NCBI GenBank assembly: GCA_947095535.1
Contig: OX352774.1
Span: 7,874,001 to 7,938,000, forward strand
DNA: 64,000 nt
Source of the DNA: Poecilobothrus nobilitatus
Lineage: Eukaryota > Arthropoda > Insecta > Diptera > Dolichopodidae
Direction: 5' to 3'
Part shown: one piece after another, positions 37,188-48,924 of the stretch
Numbering within the stretch: the stretch's first letter is position 1
Layout: each line of letters starts with the position of its first letter
Notes under the pieces: model-generated
What the model was told of the DNA's origin: nothing
What the model saw: only the letters and a program-made list of their open reading frames with translations
Databases searched by the model: none
Translations under genes and position numbers: made by a program

Positions 37188-40100
37188 GTAATTGGTACAT
37201 TATAAAATTTTGAAAAAAAAACAATGTAAATAATTATAAATACATATTTTAGGAACTTTAAATAATCCAACCGCACCAAAATGTCCTGCTTCAAATTATG
37301 ATAAACCTAAATGTAATCATAAAGAATTTAATCCAAAATGTCATTGTTGCTGTAAGAAAAAAGAAAAACATAAGAAAGAAGAGTAAGTACTAAAATATTT
37401 TTTCGTTCTATCATTTGATTTTAACATATAAGGATATAAGTTATGGTTATGGAAACTAATTTGTTGTAAGAACAAAAACTAAAATATGAAATATGCTTAC
37501 ATCCAAAATGTTGCCGTCTAATAGGTATGCTCTACTATATAATTCGTAATTCTTTTCCAATATTGCGTTATTATCCTCTTTTCCATCTTTCTATTATCTG
37601 AATCTTCAATAACGAAAACTACCATTTCTAAAAGTACAATAATATTAACTTAAAAAAATAAATTCTTTAGTGTTTCATTAAAACATTACTAAATAGTATG
37701 TTACTTATGACTCATGTCTTCTCAATCCAAAAATTGTTTTTCAATAAAGAAAATATATTTATCTATATATTTTAGCTTGAATTGCATACTTTTCGAAATG
37801 AAATGAAATTTGAAGTAACTTTAAAGTAAAAACTTACATTTTGTATCTTTGAATTAACCTAAACTTACCGATTATATTAAAAAATATCGTCTGTCAAATC
37901 GATCTGTTCAAGTCTTTTGTGCATAGCAATGTTTCTTTTAACTTGATACATTGCTAAATATTTTGTGTATGATCATAAATTTCGGTCTCAGAACATAACC
38001 TACGAAATTCATTACACGTATGCTTTTTTGAATGTACCTATCATTCAAATTTTCTCCTAATATTTTGATTCTCGATCTAATTTCCTCACTTATTAATGAC
38101 TACAACTACGTATTAGCTAGAGGGTTGTAAAATTATTCCTTAAATTCTGAGATGGCTCAATTTTCTAAGAAAAAATCAACTGTTTTACAGCCTTCTATTA
38201 TCCTAGGAGTTTCTTTCCATCTTCAGTTTATTATCTTGTTTGACCAACCTAATAACTTATAGATCTTAACAACCTAATAGATCTTAATTTAGACATTTAA
38301 TAAGTAACCTTCAATAACAGTAAGTCAGTCCTACTTGTTTTTCTATCATTAATTTGTAATGTTTTTTAAATCTTTTCCCCTTTTGAAATTTTTACTTCCA
38401 TCATTACTTAATTAATATAATTTCTCTTTTCTTTTCATATTAAATTTTTTCATAGTCCTTCTGCAGGAGTGAATTATCTTATATGTAAATTCGATAAATT
38501 TGTAGCAAATCAAAAAACTCAAATAGAACAATTCGAAAACATGATTCAATGCTTAAAAAATTCAGGTAAGTACAATTTTTTGCTTTTTGTTTATAAAGTT
38601 AAATATTAGTAACCATCCCAATATTATTTTAAAATTAATGAAGAATGAGTTAGAACTAAATTAGGTTGTATCCTTTAAATATTGATGCAATTTCCTTTTA
38701 ATTTAAAAATCATAGACAAAATTACAGTTATACGAATATTAAATATATGGGGAAAAAATCTGCTTTAATTTCCTAATAGTTTAAAATTGTTTCCGACTAT
38801 GTTTTGAAAAATTTAAGTACGAAAATTTAACTTCTGAAGCGTACCTAATTAAATTCGAACGAGTATTAGTTAAGTTCAAACGAGAACGAGTATCGCATAA
38901 TTCAAGGGAATTGGGGATTAGAAACTTTAAAATTTTAATTACAACTTAATTTTCAATCGGTTATCTAAAGTTAAACTACATTCGGCGTGCTTCAGTTATT
39001 TCCTTATTAATTTGAAGGACTATTCAATAATTAGTCTAAAATTAAAAATATGTAGGCTGCATGCCTGCATGGCTTTCACAGCTAATTATTAAGTAAAAAA
39101 TTGATTATAGAAGAAATCGTCCCCATTGACATCACACGAAAAAAAGAGAAATAAAACTGTCATTTTTACTCTCATTTGCAAGAAAAATATACGAAACAGT
39201 TTTCTTGCAAGAACTATTTTTAGGCTCTACTAAGTTGTGTCTATTTTTAAAATGTCAATTCACAAAATATCGATTCAAAATTGTCAACGTCAAATATATC
39301 GACTTGTTCAATTTAGCGATTGTTGTAATACCGACATAGAAAAAATGTCAACTTGGACAAAATATAAACTTTCAAAATGTAGAGAATTTAATTTTCGTCT
39401 AAATAAATTATTGAAGCTCTAATTTTGTAGCCTTCTATACATTCCCTCCCAATTCAGAATCTCACATATATATACATATATATAAAAATGCTCGAAAAAT
39501 CTTAAGTCAGATTTTGAATCCAGCTATAAAATTTCGTCTAATTCAGAATCTCACGTTATTTTATATACAAATATTCTGGGGCAATCCTGATTTTGAATCC
39601 AAACTCTAAAATCAATACTTATAATACGTTCATTTGTATCTCATAAAAAAAAAAAAATCATATTAAAAAATTGTAAAAAGCGATGTTTTTGCCGATATTC
39701 CAAGAGCCGACATTTTTTCTATCAACATTTTGGAAGGTCGACATTTAGTACAGTTGACCTTTTGTTTTATTAGTCGATTTAACGGAAGTCTACATAAAGT
39801 AAGGATCACTTTTTTTAATATGTATTTCGTTTTTAGACCATTTTTGATAAAAATAAAATAAACTACAAAAAAATAAAGTGGTCTTAAATAATTAAATTTA
39901 ATTTTCTTAAATAATATCTACTTGAATTCGAAAGAAGACAAATATATTTTTAAAAAATACTTAATATTATCATACTAACAACGCTAAAAACATTAAACCT
40001 TAAAAACCAATTTCTTCCTAACCTTAAACTCCTGAAATTTTTTGACAATTAACCGTTTTGACAAACAATTTTTGACACATTTCACTCTTTTCAAAAGTAA

Positions 40101-40990
40101 GAATTTAAAGAAATATTTACTTTTACTCATCATGACGTCACATTTTTCGCTCTTTAACTGTCAAAAAGTGAAAAGTTTTTGCATAGGTATATTGTAGGTA
40201 CAGGTACCAAACAGAAAAGTTTTAAAAACTTTTTAAACTGATGTATAAATATAAAGAATCGATTAAAAAAAAAATTAAATTTGTTTAGAAGAAGCTCCCC
40301 CGTAGCGTTATAACATTTTCTTACCTGTAAATAATACACTCACTTTTCCATATACAAAATTAAAATTAGTCATGAATATAATGTTGACCCAAAATGTTCA
40401 ATTAAAATACAGGAAGCAATAAATTTTAAAACAAAAATAAAATTCAAATCCAATATTTCTTTATAAAATTTATTGAAAATTCTTACAAAAAAAAAAAAAA
40501 AAGAAATAAAATAAATAAAATTATTTGCTTTTTCGTAGACTTTACGAAAAATCGATCCGAGAATTCATCAGAAACATCAACAGTTAAAGATGAAACAATA
40601 AACAATTTATGGGCTGAACGTTTAAATGAAATTATTGATATTATAATTGATGGTTTTGGTAATGTTATTAAAACTATGGTACAAATGAATGATCAAAATT
40701 GTAAAGAACAGAATGAAGTAGAAGATGATTGTATACCAGAAGATAAAGAAGCAACAATTAATAATAGATTAAAAGCTTTACAATTAAATCTAATAGAAAC
40801 TTTACAAAATATTATTGATACATTGGAAAAATGTGTTGAAACAAATGATGATGAAGGTATTAAAGCTGGAATGGAAACTAAAGGAAGTGAATCTAAAAAA
40901 GGTTCTAATATTTCAATTCCAGAAAGTAAAGTTGAAACTGAAATTGCAACAACTCAAGGTGATACCGCAAATATAAAATTTGATGAATGA
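36332..40990 (+). CDS. Uncharacterised Asn-rich, Cys-containing protein (4 exons, 515 aa)
   Basis: Exons 36332-37187, 37253-37382, 38456-38565 and 40539-40990 join with GT-AG sites and fully consistent phases, giving 515 residues from ATG to TGA. I do not recognise the family. Visible parts: a helical, amphipathic N-terminus (KNIKECVYVLQDVAQNLSN); a long Asn/Gln/Ser/Tyr-rich, disordered-looking region (about 40-260) with a Cys cluster CNQCNRICQPKKSC; a second helix ending in KHC; a Cys/Lys-rich patch KCHCCCKKKEK in exon 2; a helix in exon 3; and two helices in exon 4 (ERLNEIIDIIIDGFGNVIKT; ALQLNLIETLQNIIDTLEKC) before an acidic tail. There is no signal peptide or membrane segment. Codon choice is A/T-ending, as in the TH gene. 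Spacing of leucine/isoleucine suggests coiled-coil or helical-bundle interactions; the function is unknown. Confidence 0.82.
37253..37382 (+). CDS. Orphan gene exon 2
   Basis: Acceptor ATATTTTAG, donor GTAAGT. The 65-bp intron before it is a typical short insect intron. Encodes the Pro/Cys/Lys segment with KCHCCCKKKEK. Confidence 0.82.
37383..38455 (+). other. Orphan gene intron 2
   Basis: A 1.07-kb intron. I see nothing notable beyond A/T-rich DNA. Confidence 0.6.
38456..38565 (+). CDS. Orphan gene exon 3
   Basis: Acceptor TTTTTTCATAG, donor GTAAGT. Encodes a helical stretch (NYLICKFDKFVANQKT then QIEQFENMIQCLKNS). Confidence 0.82.
38566..40538 (+). other. Orphan gene intron 3 with a ~90-bp tandem repeat
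   Basis: AATTCAGAATCTCAC occurs at 39,451 and 39,540 (89-bp period), and TTTTGAATCCA-CT-TAAAAT recurs. The stretch 39,670-39,800 (CATTTTGGAAGGTCGACATTTAGTA) matches 14,975-15,000. The rest is A/T-rich spacer. Confidence 0.6.
40539..40990 (+). CDS. Orphan gene exon 4 and stop
   Basis: Acceptor TTTTTCGTAG. The frame stays open for 150 codons to TGA at 40,988-40,990. It contains two long amphipathic helices and a Glu/Asp/Lys-rich tail. Confidence 0.83.
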
Positions 40991-42689
40991 CAATTCAAGC
41001 AATATAGTTTTATTAAAAACTATATAAGATGAAAGAAAATTCAATATTATTTACATTTTATATTTATACATATAATGTTTTTTATAAGGTTTTATTTTTA
41101 TCAACTTGGAAGTAAATATTTGGTCATTTTATGGTATTTTATTAAATTAAAATAAAAAAAAAAAAAAAACAAATCATATTTTATTTTATTGCAGTTTTGT
41201 AAGTTTATTGCAGTTTTGTTTTATTGCATCTTTTATTGCAGTTTTGTCATCTTAGTTGTAACGAGCATTTTACAATTTATCTTAAAGTAACTTGAAAATG
41301 TAATTTTTACTAACTAATTTTATTAATTTGAAATTTTGAAATGTTTACAACTTTTTTTCATTTTCCTTTTCCCAAGTTTTCTTCATCTGTCTACAACTAA
41401 CAACTAGTATAGCGACCCAGGCTTTCCGTGTCATCGAACGAGACGATGAGTAGCCAAAAATCAAGTTTTATTTCCTCTAAAGCTTAATTTTCAAATAATT
41501 AGATATAAGCTTTATATCTGGTCATATTTTACTAACGCCACTAGCCATTTCTAGCCACCAATGCCAGTAAAACTATTCGTATAACCGAAACCTTTGAAAA
41601 TGATTCCTTTTACAATGAAAATCGTGCAAATAAAACTTTTTACCAGAAATATTCAAATCATTATTGAATCGTTGATCTTTTAAAGTAGATTTTATAAGAT
41701 CTTTTAAATTCTTTCAAATTTTATTGCTGTACAAGAATTGTCGTACATGCTTAAATTAAAAATTCGTACATGCTTATTTTAAAATTATTATTGAAATAAA
41801 AACTGTTAAATATTTTTAGGAATTCTTATAATTCCATAAAATTTAAAAAATAAAATTAGCGTAATTTTAAATTATTTTTGCCAATAATAGAATCGGTTCT
41901 TAAGATAATTATAACATTTAATTCTTTAGCAACATTTTGAATTACTTTTTACTTTTTTTAGTTACTCTTTTTTCTAAGACATTTTTTATACGCAGCAGCT
42001 GGCTGAAACTGAAACCCTGAAACTTATTCATTATCAAATACATATTTATAAATTTCAGCTGCTGACTTTCAAATAACAACTTTGATCGTTAGTATTAATA
42101 TTTAATAATATTTTCTTGGTATCATTTCTTAAAAATAGAATTTCATATAATTTTTTTCGCTCAATATAAGTTTTAAATTATTATTTTAATTTAATTTAAG
42201 TCCTATTATTTATAATATACCTAATCTATAATATTTAAATACAAATTTTAAAATTAGTCAAAACAATTTTTAAACTAAAGCTCAAATATTTAAAAAAAAA
42301 AAAAGCAATTATTTATTTAGCGCACTGCTGAATACTTAAATTATACGAGATTTGGTTAATGAATGGGTATAGAACTTATTATTGTTATTCCTATTTCGTT
42401 TAGCTAAGACTTAAACCAAAATCTATATATATTTTTTTTGTATCGCTTTTCATTTCAATTCCGATAAATTTAAATTTCATTTTGCTAAATTAATAAAATA
42501 ATACTTTTTACGTTTATGATTTTCAGTTTTGGACAATAGATGTCGCTATTCTTTTTAAAAATATTATTATATACAATTATATGCATAAATGTACAATTGC
42601 TCACAGAGTGGAAAGTATATATTTTTTTTTGAAAATTTAATTAAAATGCATTGAAAAATTATCTGATACGAAAAGATAGGTATTTTAAT

Positions 42690-42712
42690 TGCCACTAGGC
42701 TACCGAGGCCTC
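42690..42712 (-). mobile_element. SINE head relic (23 bp)
   Basis: On the minus strand GAGGCCTCGGTAGCCTAGTGGC matches the start of the SINE at 12,094. The rest is missing. A second copy lies at 46,584-46,606 through the large duplication. Confidence 0.5.
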
Positions 42713-42940
42713 TATTTGTATAATTGTATTTGTATGTACTTATGTAGGTATTCTTGTATTTTCAGAGTTATAAAAAATTTCATCATTTGATAATACATTT
42801 TATCAAATAAAATAAATTGATTTTGCTTTTGCCTTTTGATGTATGATGAATGTACTTGCTTCTGTCGGTGCTTCATGTAGCTGAATGTAGGTGCTTCATA
42901 CTTTTTTTTTTGATTTCACAGTAAAGTTCAATTTAGAAAA

Positions 42941-43485
42941 ACGAAAATGAAGCATAAAAGGCTAGTTTTCATTAGACCGATATATCCACGAAAATGTTAG
43001 AGTAAAGGCAGAAGATACAAAAATGATATGTGTTTGAAAGAGATAAAGCTAAAAAAGTATCGATGAAACATTTGAAAATATCCACGAAAGTAACCATAAA
43101 TATCCACGAAAATATGGTAGTACACTATATTTTTCTCTTTCTACAGTTGCGATAATATCCACAAAATTTGTCATGCAAACCAGCCTTAAAAAAAACTTTT
43201 CTGAAGCATAAAAACGAAAATGAAGCATAAAAGGCTAGTTTTCATTAGACCGATATATCCACGAAAATGTTTGAGTAAAGGCAGAAGATGCAAAAATGAT
43301 ATGTGTTTGAAAGAGATAAAGCTAAAAAAATGTCGATGAAACATTTGAAAATATCCACGAAAGTAACCATAAATATCCACAAAAATATGGTAGTACACTC
43401 TATTTTTCTCTTTCTACAGTTGCGATAATATCCACAAAATTTGTCATGCAAACCAGCCTTAAAAAAAACTTTTCTAAAATGATTT
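42941..43485 (+). repeat. 273-bp tandem pair inside duplication copy 1
   Basis: ACGAAAATGAAGCATAAAAGG occurs at 42,941 and 43,214. The two units differ at only a few positions and each contains several ATATCCACGAAAAT words. Frames called at 43,186-43,451 are by-products. Confidence 0.9.
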
Positions 43486-43839
43486 TATACTTGTATCTTG
43501 TATTGTACATACATAAAGTAAGTCGAAGCTTCAAAATTTCTAAATAAAATTTCTGAAACTATTTTCAAGCTACATACCTATGTATATAATAAAGCACTTT
43601 GATTCCATATGGTTCAAAACTTATTGAAAATTTTTACTTTGACTCACAACTTCATGTCAAAATAAGGAAAATGTTTCATTTTTGTTTGAAAATTAAAATT
43701 ACGGTTTTTAAAACCGCACATTTCCAAAACACAATAGAAACTGTTTAGAATTGTGACTTGCACAAAAATTTGAAAATTTAAAAAATAAAATTTAAAAAAT
43801 TTTTTTGGTATAAAAAAATATGTGAAAATAGGACTTTTA

Positions 43840-44893
43840 TGGAATTTTGAGGGGCTGTAAGTCCGGAACCCTATATAACTAAGAAAAACCCTTTACACAC
43901 ATAAAAATATATTATTGGAACTTTAATTTTTATGTATTGCCGAAGAAAAATTTGTACAGGTGCTTAAGTTACAGGTGCTTAAAAATAGCAAATTTTCAAT
44001 TTTTCAGCCCTAATACCTCTTAAATAGGGGGTGGTGCAAAATTTCTGAGCAAACTTATACTAATTCTAAAAGTTCTTTCTTGTCTCAAAATTGCAGGTTC
44101 CTTTCTAAAGGCGTGCAGGAGTTATAAAAAAAAAAATTTCATGCAAAATGTGGTGTTCACATAACGGTAAATTTAAATAATAAATTACAAAATATTGCAT
44201 AATTTTCATATTGTTTTAAGTAGATAATAAAATTTTCGGTCTTCTGACGGTTTTAGATTACAAAACTATTACGTAGAGCCTGAGATATATGCATCTGAAA
44301 ATTTTTTTGCAATTTTGAAGAGCTGTAACTCTGGAACGCTATACAACTAAAATAATCCTTTTAATCCAACTAATTTTCAATTTTTGAGCCCTAATAGCTC
44401 ATAAACAGGGGGTGGTCCAAAAAAATTTTCCGAGCAAACTTATACTAATTCTAAAAGTTCTTTCTGCCCTCAAAATTTCAAGTCCCAATTTGAAAGCGTT
44501 CCGGAGTTATGAGGGTAGAAAAATCATGCAAAATTTGGTTTTCACATAACGGTAAATTTAAATAAATTTAAAAAAATTGTATAATTTTGATATTAATTTA
44601 CAAAGTTAAAAAAAAATAACTGTCGCATGACGTTTTCAGATTGCAAAAATGTTAAGCTTTTGACGGAGCCCAAAGTTTGAGGGCTCCGTAGCTCCGTTTG
44701 AGGGCTTTGAGTAGCTCCGTCATAGATGGGGCTACATGAAAAAGTTGTTAAAAAAATTATTTTTTTTATGAGACCTACCCATGGCTTTTTTTCTCTAACT
44801 TTAACGGTCTAGAAGTTTTGTAAACAGACGGACGAACGGACAGAGTAAAACTAATAAGCACATTTTTTCAAAAATTTTTTAGAAATGTGCTAA
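43840..44893 (+). repeat. Dispersed repeat family A, copy 4 (longest)
   Basis: Best preserved member. It contains an internal tandem: TTTTCAATTTTT-AGCCCTAAT appears near 43,993 and 44,374 (381-bp period), each followed by a GGGGGTGGT-CAAA and a TTATACTAATTCTAAAAG segment and ending in CATAACGGTAAATTTAAATA. It closes with AGAAGTTTTGTAAACAGACGG and GTGCTAAAAACGG. Confidence 0.8.
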
Positions 44894-46834
44894 AAACGGT
44901 ATTTCCGAATCTTAGAATATACAATAGAAATTATACGTCTTTAAAGACAAACTTATAGATGGTTATAGCTATTGTAATTTGAAAAAAAAGTAAAGTAAAA
45001 GTAATTTGAAAATATACTAACATCAGTTAAGAAAATACAATTAAAATAAAAAAAAAAAAAAAACAAATCATATTTTATTTTATTGCAGTTTTGTAAGTTT
45101 ATTGCAGTTTTGTTTTATTGCATCTTTTATTGCAGTTTTGTCATCTTAGTTGTAACGAGCATTTTACAATTTATCTTAAAGTAACTTGAAAATGTAATTT
45201 TTACTAACTAATTTTATTAATTTGAAATTTTGAAATGTTTACAACTTTTTTTCATTTTCCTTTTCCCAAGTTTTCTTCATCTGTCTACAACTAACAACTA
45301 GTATAGCGACCCAGGCTTTCCGTGTCATCGAACGAGACGATGAGTAGCCAAAAATCAAGTTTTATTTCCTCTAAAGCTTAATTTTCAAATAATTAGATAT
45401 AAGCTTTATATCTGGTCATATTTTACTAACGCCACTAGCCATTTCTAGCCACCAATGCCAGTAAAACTATTCGTATAACCGAAACCTTTGAAAATGATTC
45501 CTTTTACAATGAAAATCGTGCAAATAAAACTTTTTACCAGAAATATTCAAATCATTATTGAATCGTTGATCTTTTAAAGTAGATTTTATAAGATCTTTTA
45601 AATTCTTTCAAATTTTATTGCTGTACAAGAATTGTCGTACATGCTTAAATTAAAAATTCGTACATGCTTATTTTAAAATTATTATTGAAATAAAAACTGT
45701 TAAATATTTTTAGGAATTCTTATAATTCCATAAAATTTAAAAAATAAAATTAGCGTAATTTTAAATTATTTTTGCCAATAATAGAATCGGTTCTTAAGAT
45801 AATTATAACATTTAATTCTTTAGCAACATTTTGAATTACTTTTTACTTTTTTTAGTTACTCTTTTTTCTAAGACATTTTTTATACGCAGCAGCTGGCTGA
45901 AACTGAAACCCTGAAACTTATTCATTATCAAATACATATTTATAAATTTCAGCTGCTGACTTTCAAATAACAACTTTGATCGTTAGTATTAATATTTAAT
46001 AATATTTTCTTGGTATCATTTCTTAAAAATAGAATTTCATATAATTTTTTTCGCTCAATATAAGTTTTAAATTATTATTTTAATTTAATTTAAGTCCTAT
46101 TATTTATAATATACCTAATCTATAATATTTAAATACAAATTTTAAAATTAGTCAAAACAATTTTTAAACTAAAGCTCAAATATTTAAAAAAAAAAAAAGC
46201 AATTATTTATTTAGCGCACTGCTGAATACTTAAATTATACGAGATTTGGTTAATGAATGGGTATAGAACTTATTATTGTTATTCCTATTTCGTTTAGCTA
46301 AGACTTAAACCAAAATCTATATATATTTTTTTTGTATCGCTTTTCATTTCAATTCCGATAAATTTAAATTTCATTTTGCTAAATTAATAAAATAATACTT
46401 TTTACGTTTATGATTTTCAGTTTTGGACAATAGATGTCGCTATTCTTTTTAAAAATATTATTATATACAATTATATGCATAAATGTACAATTGCTCACAG
46501 AGTGGAAAGTATATATTTTTTTTTGAAAATTTAATTAAAATGCATTGAAAAATTATCTGATACGAAAAGATAGGTATTTTAATTGCCACTAGGCTACCGA
46601 GGCCTCTATTTGTATAATTGTATTTGTATGTACTTATGTAGGTATTCTTGTATTTTCAGAGTTATAAAAAATTTCATCATTTGATAATACATTTTATCAA
46701 ATAAAATAAATTGATTTTGCTTTTGCCTTTTGATGTATGATGAATGTACTTGCTTCTGTCGGTGCTTCATGTAGCTGAATGTAGGTGCTTCATACTTTTT
46801 TTTTTGATTTCACAGTAAAGTTCAATTTAGAAAA

Positions 46835-47379
46835 ACGAAAATGAAGCATAAAAGGCTAGTTTTCATTAGACCGATATATCCACGAAAATGTTAGAGTAAA
46901 GGCAGAAGATACAAAAATGATATGTGTTTGAAAGAGATAAAGCTAAAAAAGTATCGATGAAACATTTGAAAATATCCACGAAAGTAACCATAAATATCCA
47001 CGAAAATATGGTAGTACACTATATTTTTCTCTTTCTACAGTTGCGATAATATCCACAAAATTTGTCATGCAAACCAGCCTTAAAAAAAACTTTTCTGAAG
47101 CATAAAAACGAAAATGAAGCATAAAAGGCTAGTTTTCATTAGACCGATATATCCACGAAAATGTTTGAGTAAAGGCAGAAGATGCAAAAATGATATGTGT
47201 TTGAAAGAGATAAAGCTAAAAAAATGTCGATGAAACATTTGAAAATATCCACGAAAGTAACCATAAATATCCACAAAAATATGGTAGTACACTCTATTTT
47301 TCTCTTTCTACAGTTGCGATAATATCCACAAAATTTGTCATGCAAACCAGCCTTAAAAAAAACTTTTCTAAAATGATTT
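46835..47379 (+). repeat. 273-bp tandem pair inside duplication copy 2
   Basis: Same pair as 42,941-43,485, shifted by 3,894 bp. Confidence 0.9.
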
Positions 47380-47733
47380 TATACTTGTATCTTGTATTGT
47401 ACATACATAAAGTAAGTCGAAGCTTCAAAATTTCTAAATAAAATTTCTGAAACTATTTTCAAGCTACATACCTATGTATATAATAAAGCACTTTGATTCC
47501 ATATGGTTCAAAACTTATTGAAAATTTTTACTTTGACTCACAACTTCATGTCAAAATAAGGAAAATGTTTCATTTTTGTTTGAAAATTAAAATTACGGTT
47601 TTTAAAACCGCACATTTCCAAAACACAATAGAAACTGTTTAGAATTGTGACTTGCACAAAAATTTGAAAATTTAAAAAATAAAATTTAAAAAATTTTTTT
47701 GGTATAAAAAAATATGTGAAAATAGGACTTTTA

Positions 47734-48787
47734 TGGAATTTTGAGGGGCTGTAAGTCCGGAACCCTATATAACTAAGAAAAACCCTTTACACACATAAAA
47801 ATATATTATTGGAACTTTAATTTTTATGTATTGCCGAAGAAAAATTTGTACAGGTGCTTAAGTTACAGGTGCTTAAAAATAGCAAATTTTCAATTTTTCA
47901 GCCCTAATACCTCTTAAATAGGGGGTGGTGCAAAATTTCTGAGCAAACTTATACTAATTCTAAAAGTTCTTTCTTGTCTCAAAATTGCAGGTTCCTTTCT
48001 AAAGGCGTGCAGGAGTTATAAAAAAAAAAATTTCATGCAAAATGTGGTGTTCACATAACGGTAAATTTAAATAATAAATTACAAAATATTGCATAATTTT
48101 CATATTGTTTTAAGTAGATAATAAAATTTTCGGTCTTCTGACGGTTTTAGATTACAAAACTATTACGTAGAGCCTGAGATATATGCATCTGAAAATTTTT
48201 TTGCAATTTTGAAGAGCTGTAACTCTGGAACGCTATACAACTAAAATAATCCTTTTAATCCAACTAATTTTCAATTTTTGAGCCCTAATAGCTCATAAAC
48301 AGGGGGTGGTCCAAAAAAATTTTCCGAGCAAACTTATACTAATTCTAAAAGTTCTTTCTGCCCTCAAAATTTCAAGTCCCAATTTGAAAGCGTTCCGGAG
48401 TTATGAGGGTAGAAAAATCATGCAAAATTTGGTTTTCACATAACGGTAAATTTAAATAAATTTAAAAAAATTGTATAATTTTGATATTAATTTACAAAGT
48501 TAAAAAAAAATAACTGTCGCATGACGTTTTCAGATTGCAAAAATGTTAAGCTTTTGACGGAGCCCAAAGTTTGAGGGCTCCGTAGCTCCGTTTGAGGGCT
48601 TTGAGTAGCTCCGTCATAGATGGGGCTACATGAAAAAGTTGTTAAAAAAATTATTTTTTTTATGAGACCTACCCATGGCTTTTTTTCTCTAACTTTAACG
48701 GTCTAGAAGTTTTGTAAACAGACGGACGAACGGACAGAGTAAAACTAATAAGCACATTTTTTCAAAAATTTTTTAGAAATGTGCTAA
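47734..48787 (+). repeat. Dispersed repeat family A, copy 5 (in duplication copy 2)
   Basis: Direct duplicate of the 43,840-44,893 element, shifted by 3,894 bp. Confidence 0.8.
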
Positions 48788-48924
48788 AAACGGTATTTCC
48801 GAATCTTAGAATATACAATAGAAATTATACGTCTTTAAAGACAAACTTATAGATGGTTATAGCTATTGTAATTTGAAAAAAAAGTAAAGTAAAAGTAATT
48901 TGAAAATATACTAACATCAGTTAA

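Larger units (their letters stand above)
41145..45030 (+). repeat. 3.9-kb tandem duplication, copy 1
   Basis: The block repeats with an offset of exactly 3,894 bp (checked at the A-run 41,154/45,048, the frame at 43,186/47,080 and the end at 45,021/48,915). No difference was noticed in the parts compared by eye. It starts 154 bp after the orphan gene stop, at an AATAAA-plus-A-run. The block contains a 273-bp tandem pair (42,941-43,485), a 23-bp SINE-head relic (42,690-42,712, minus) and a family A repeat (43,840-44,893). No gene is seen. Confidence 0.95.
45039..48924 (+). repeat. 3.9-kb tandem duplication, copy 2
   Basis: Second direct copy of 41,145-45,030. The two are separated by 8 bases (GAAAATAC) absent from both. 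Homology stops abruptly at 48,924. Confidence 0.95.

Noticed and set aside
43186..43451. Two overlapping minus-strand frames repeated at 47,080-47,345
   Set aside because: They are identical because of the 3.9-kb duplication, overlap in different frames within a 273-bp tandem repeat and show no protein features.
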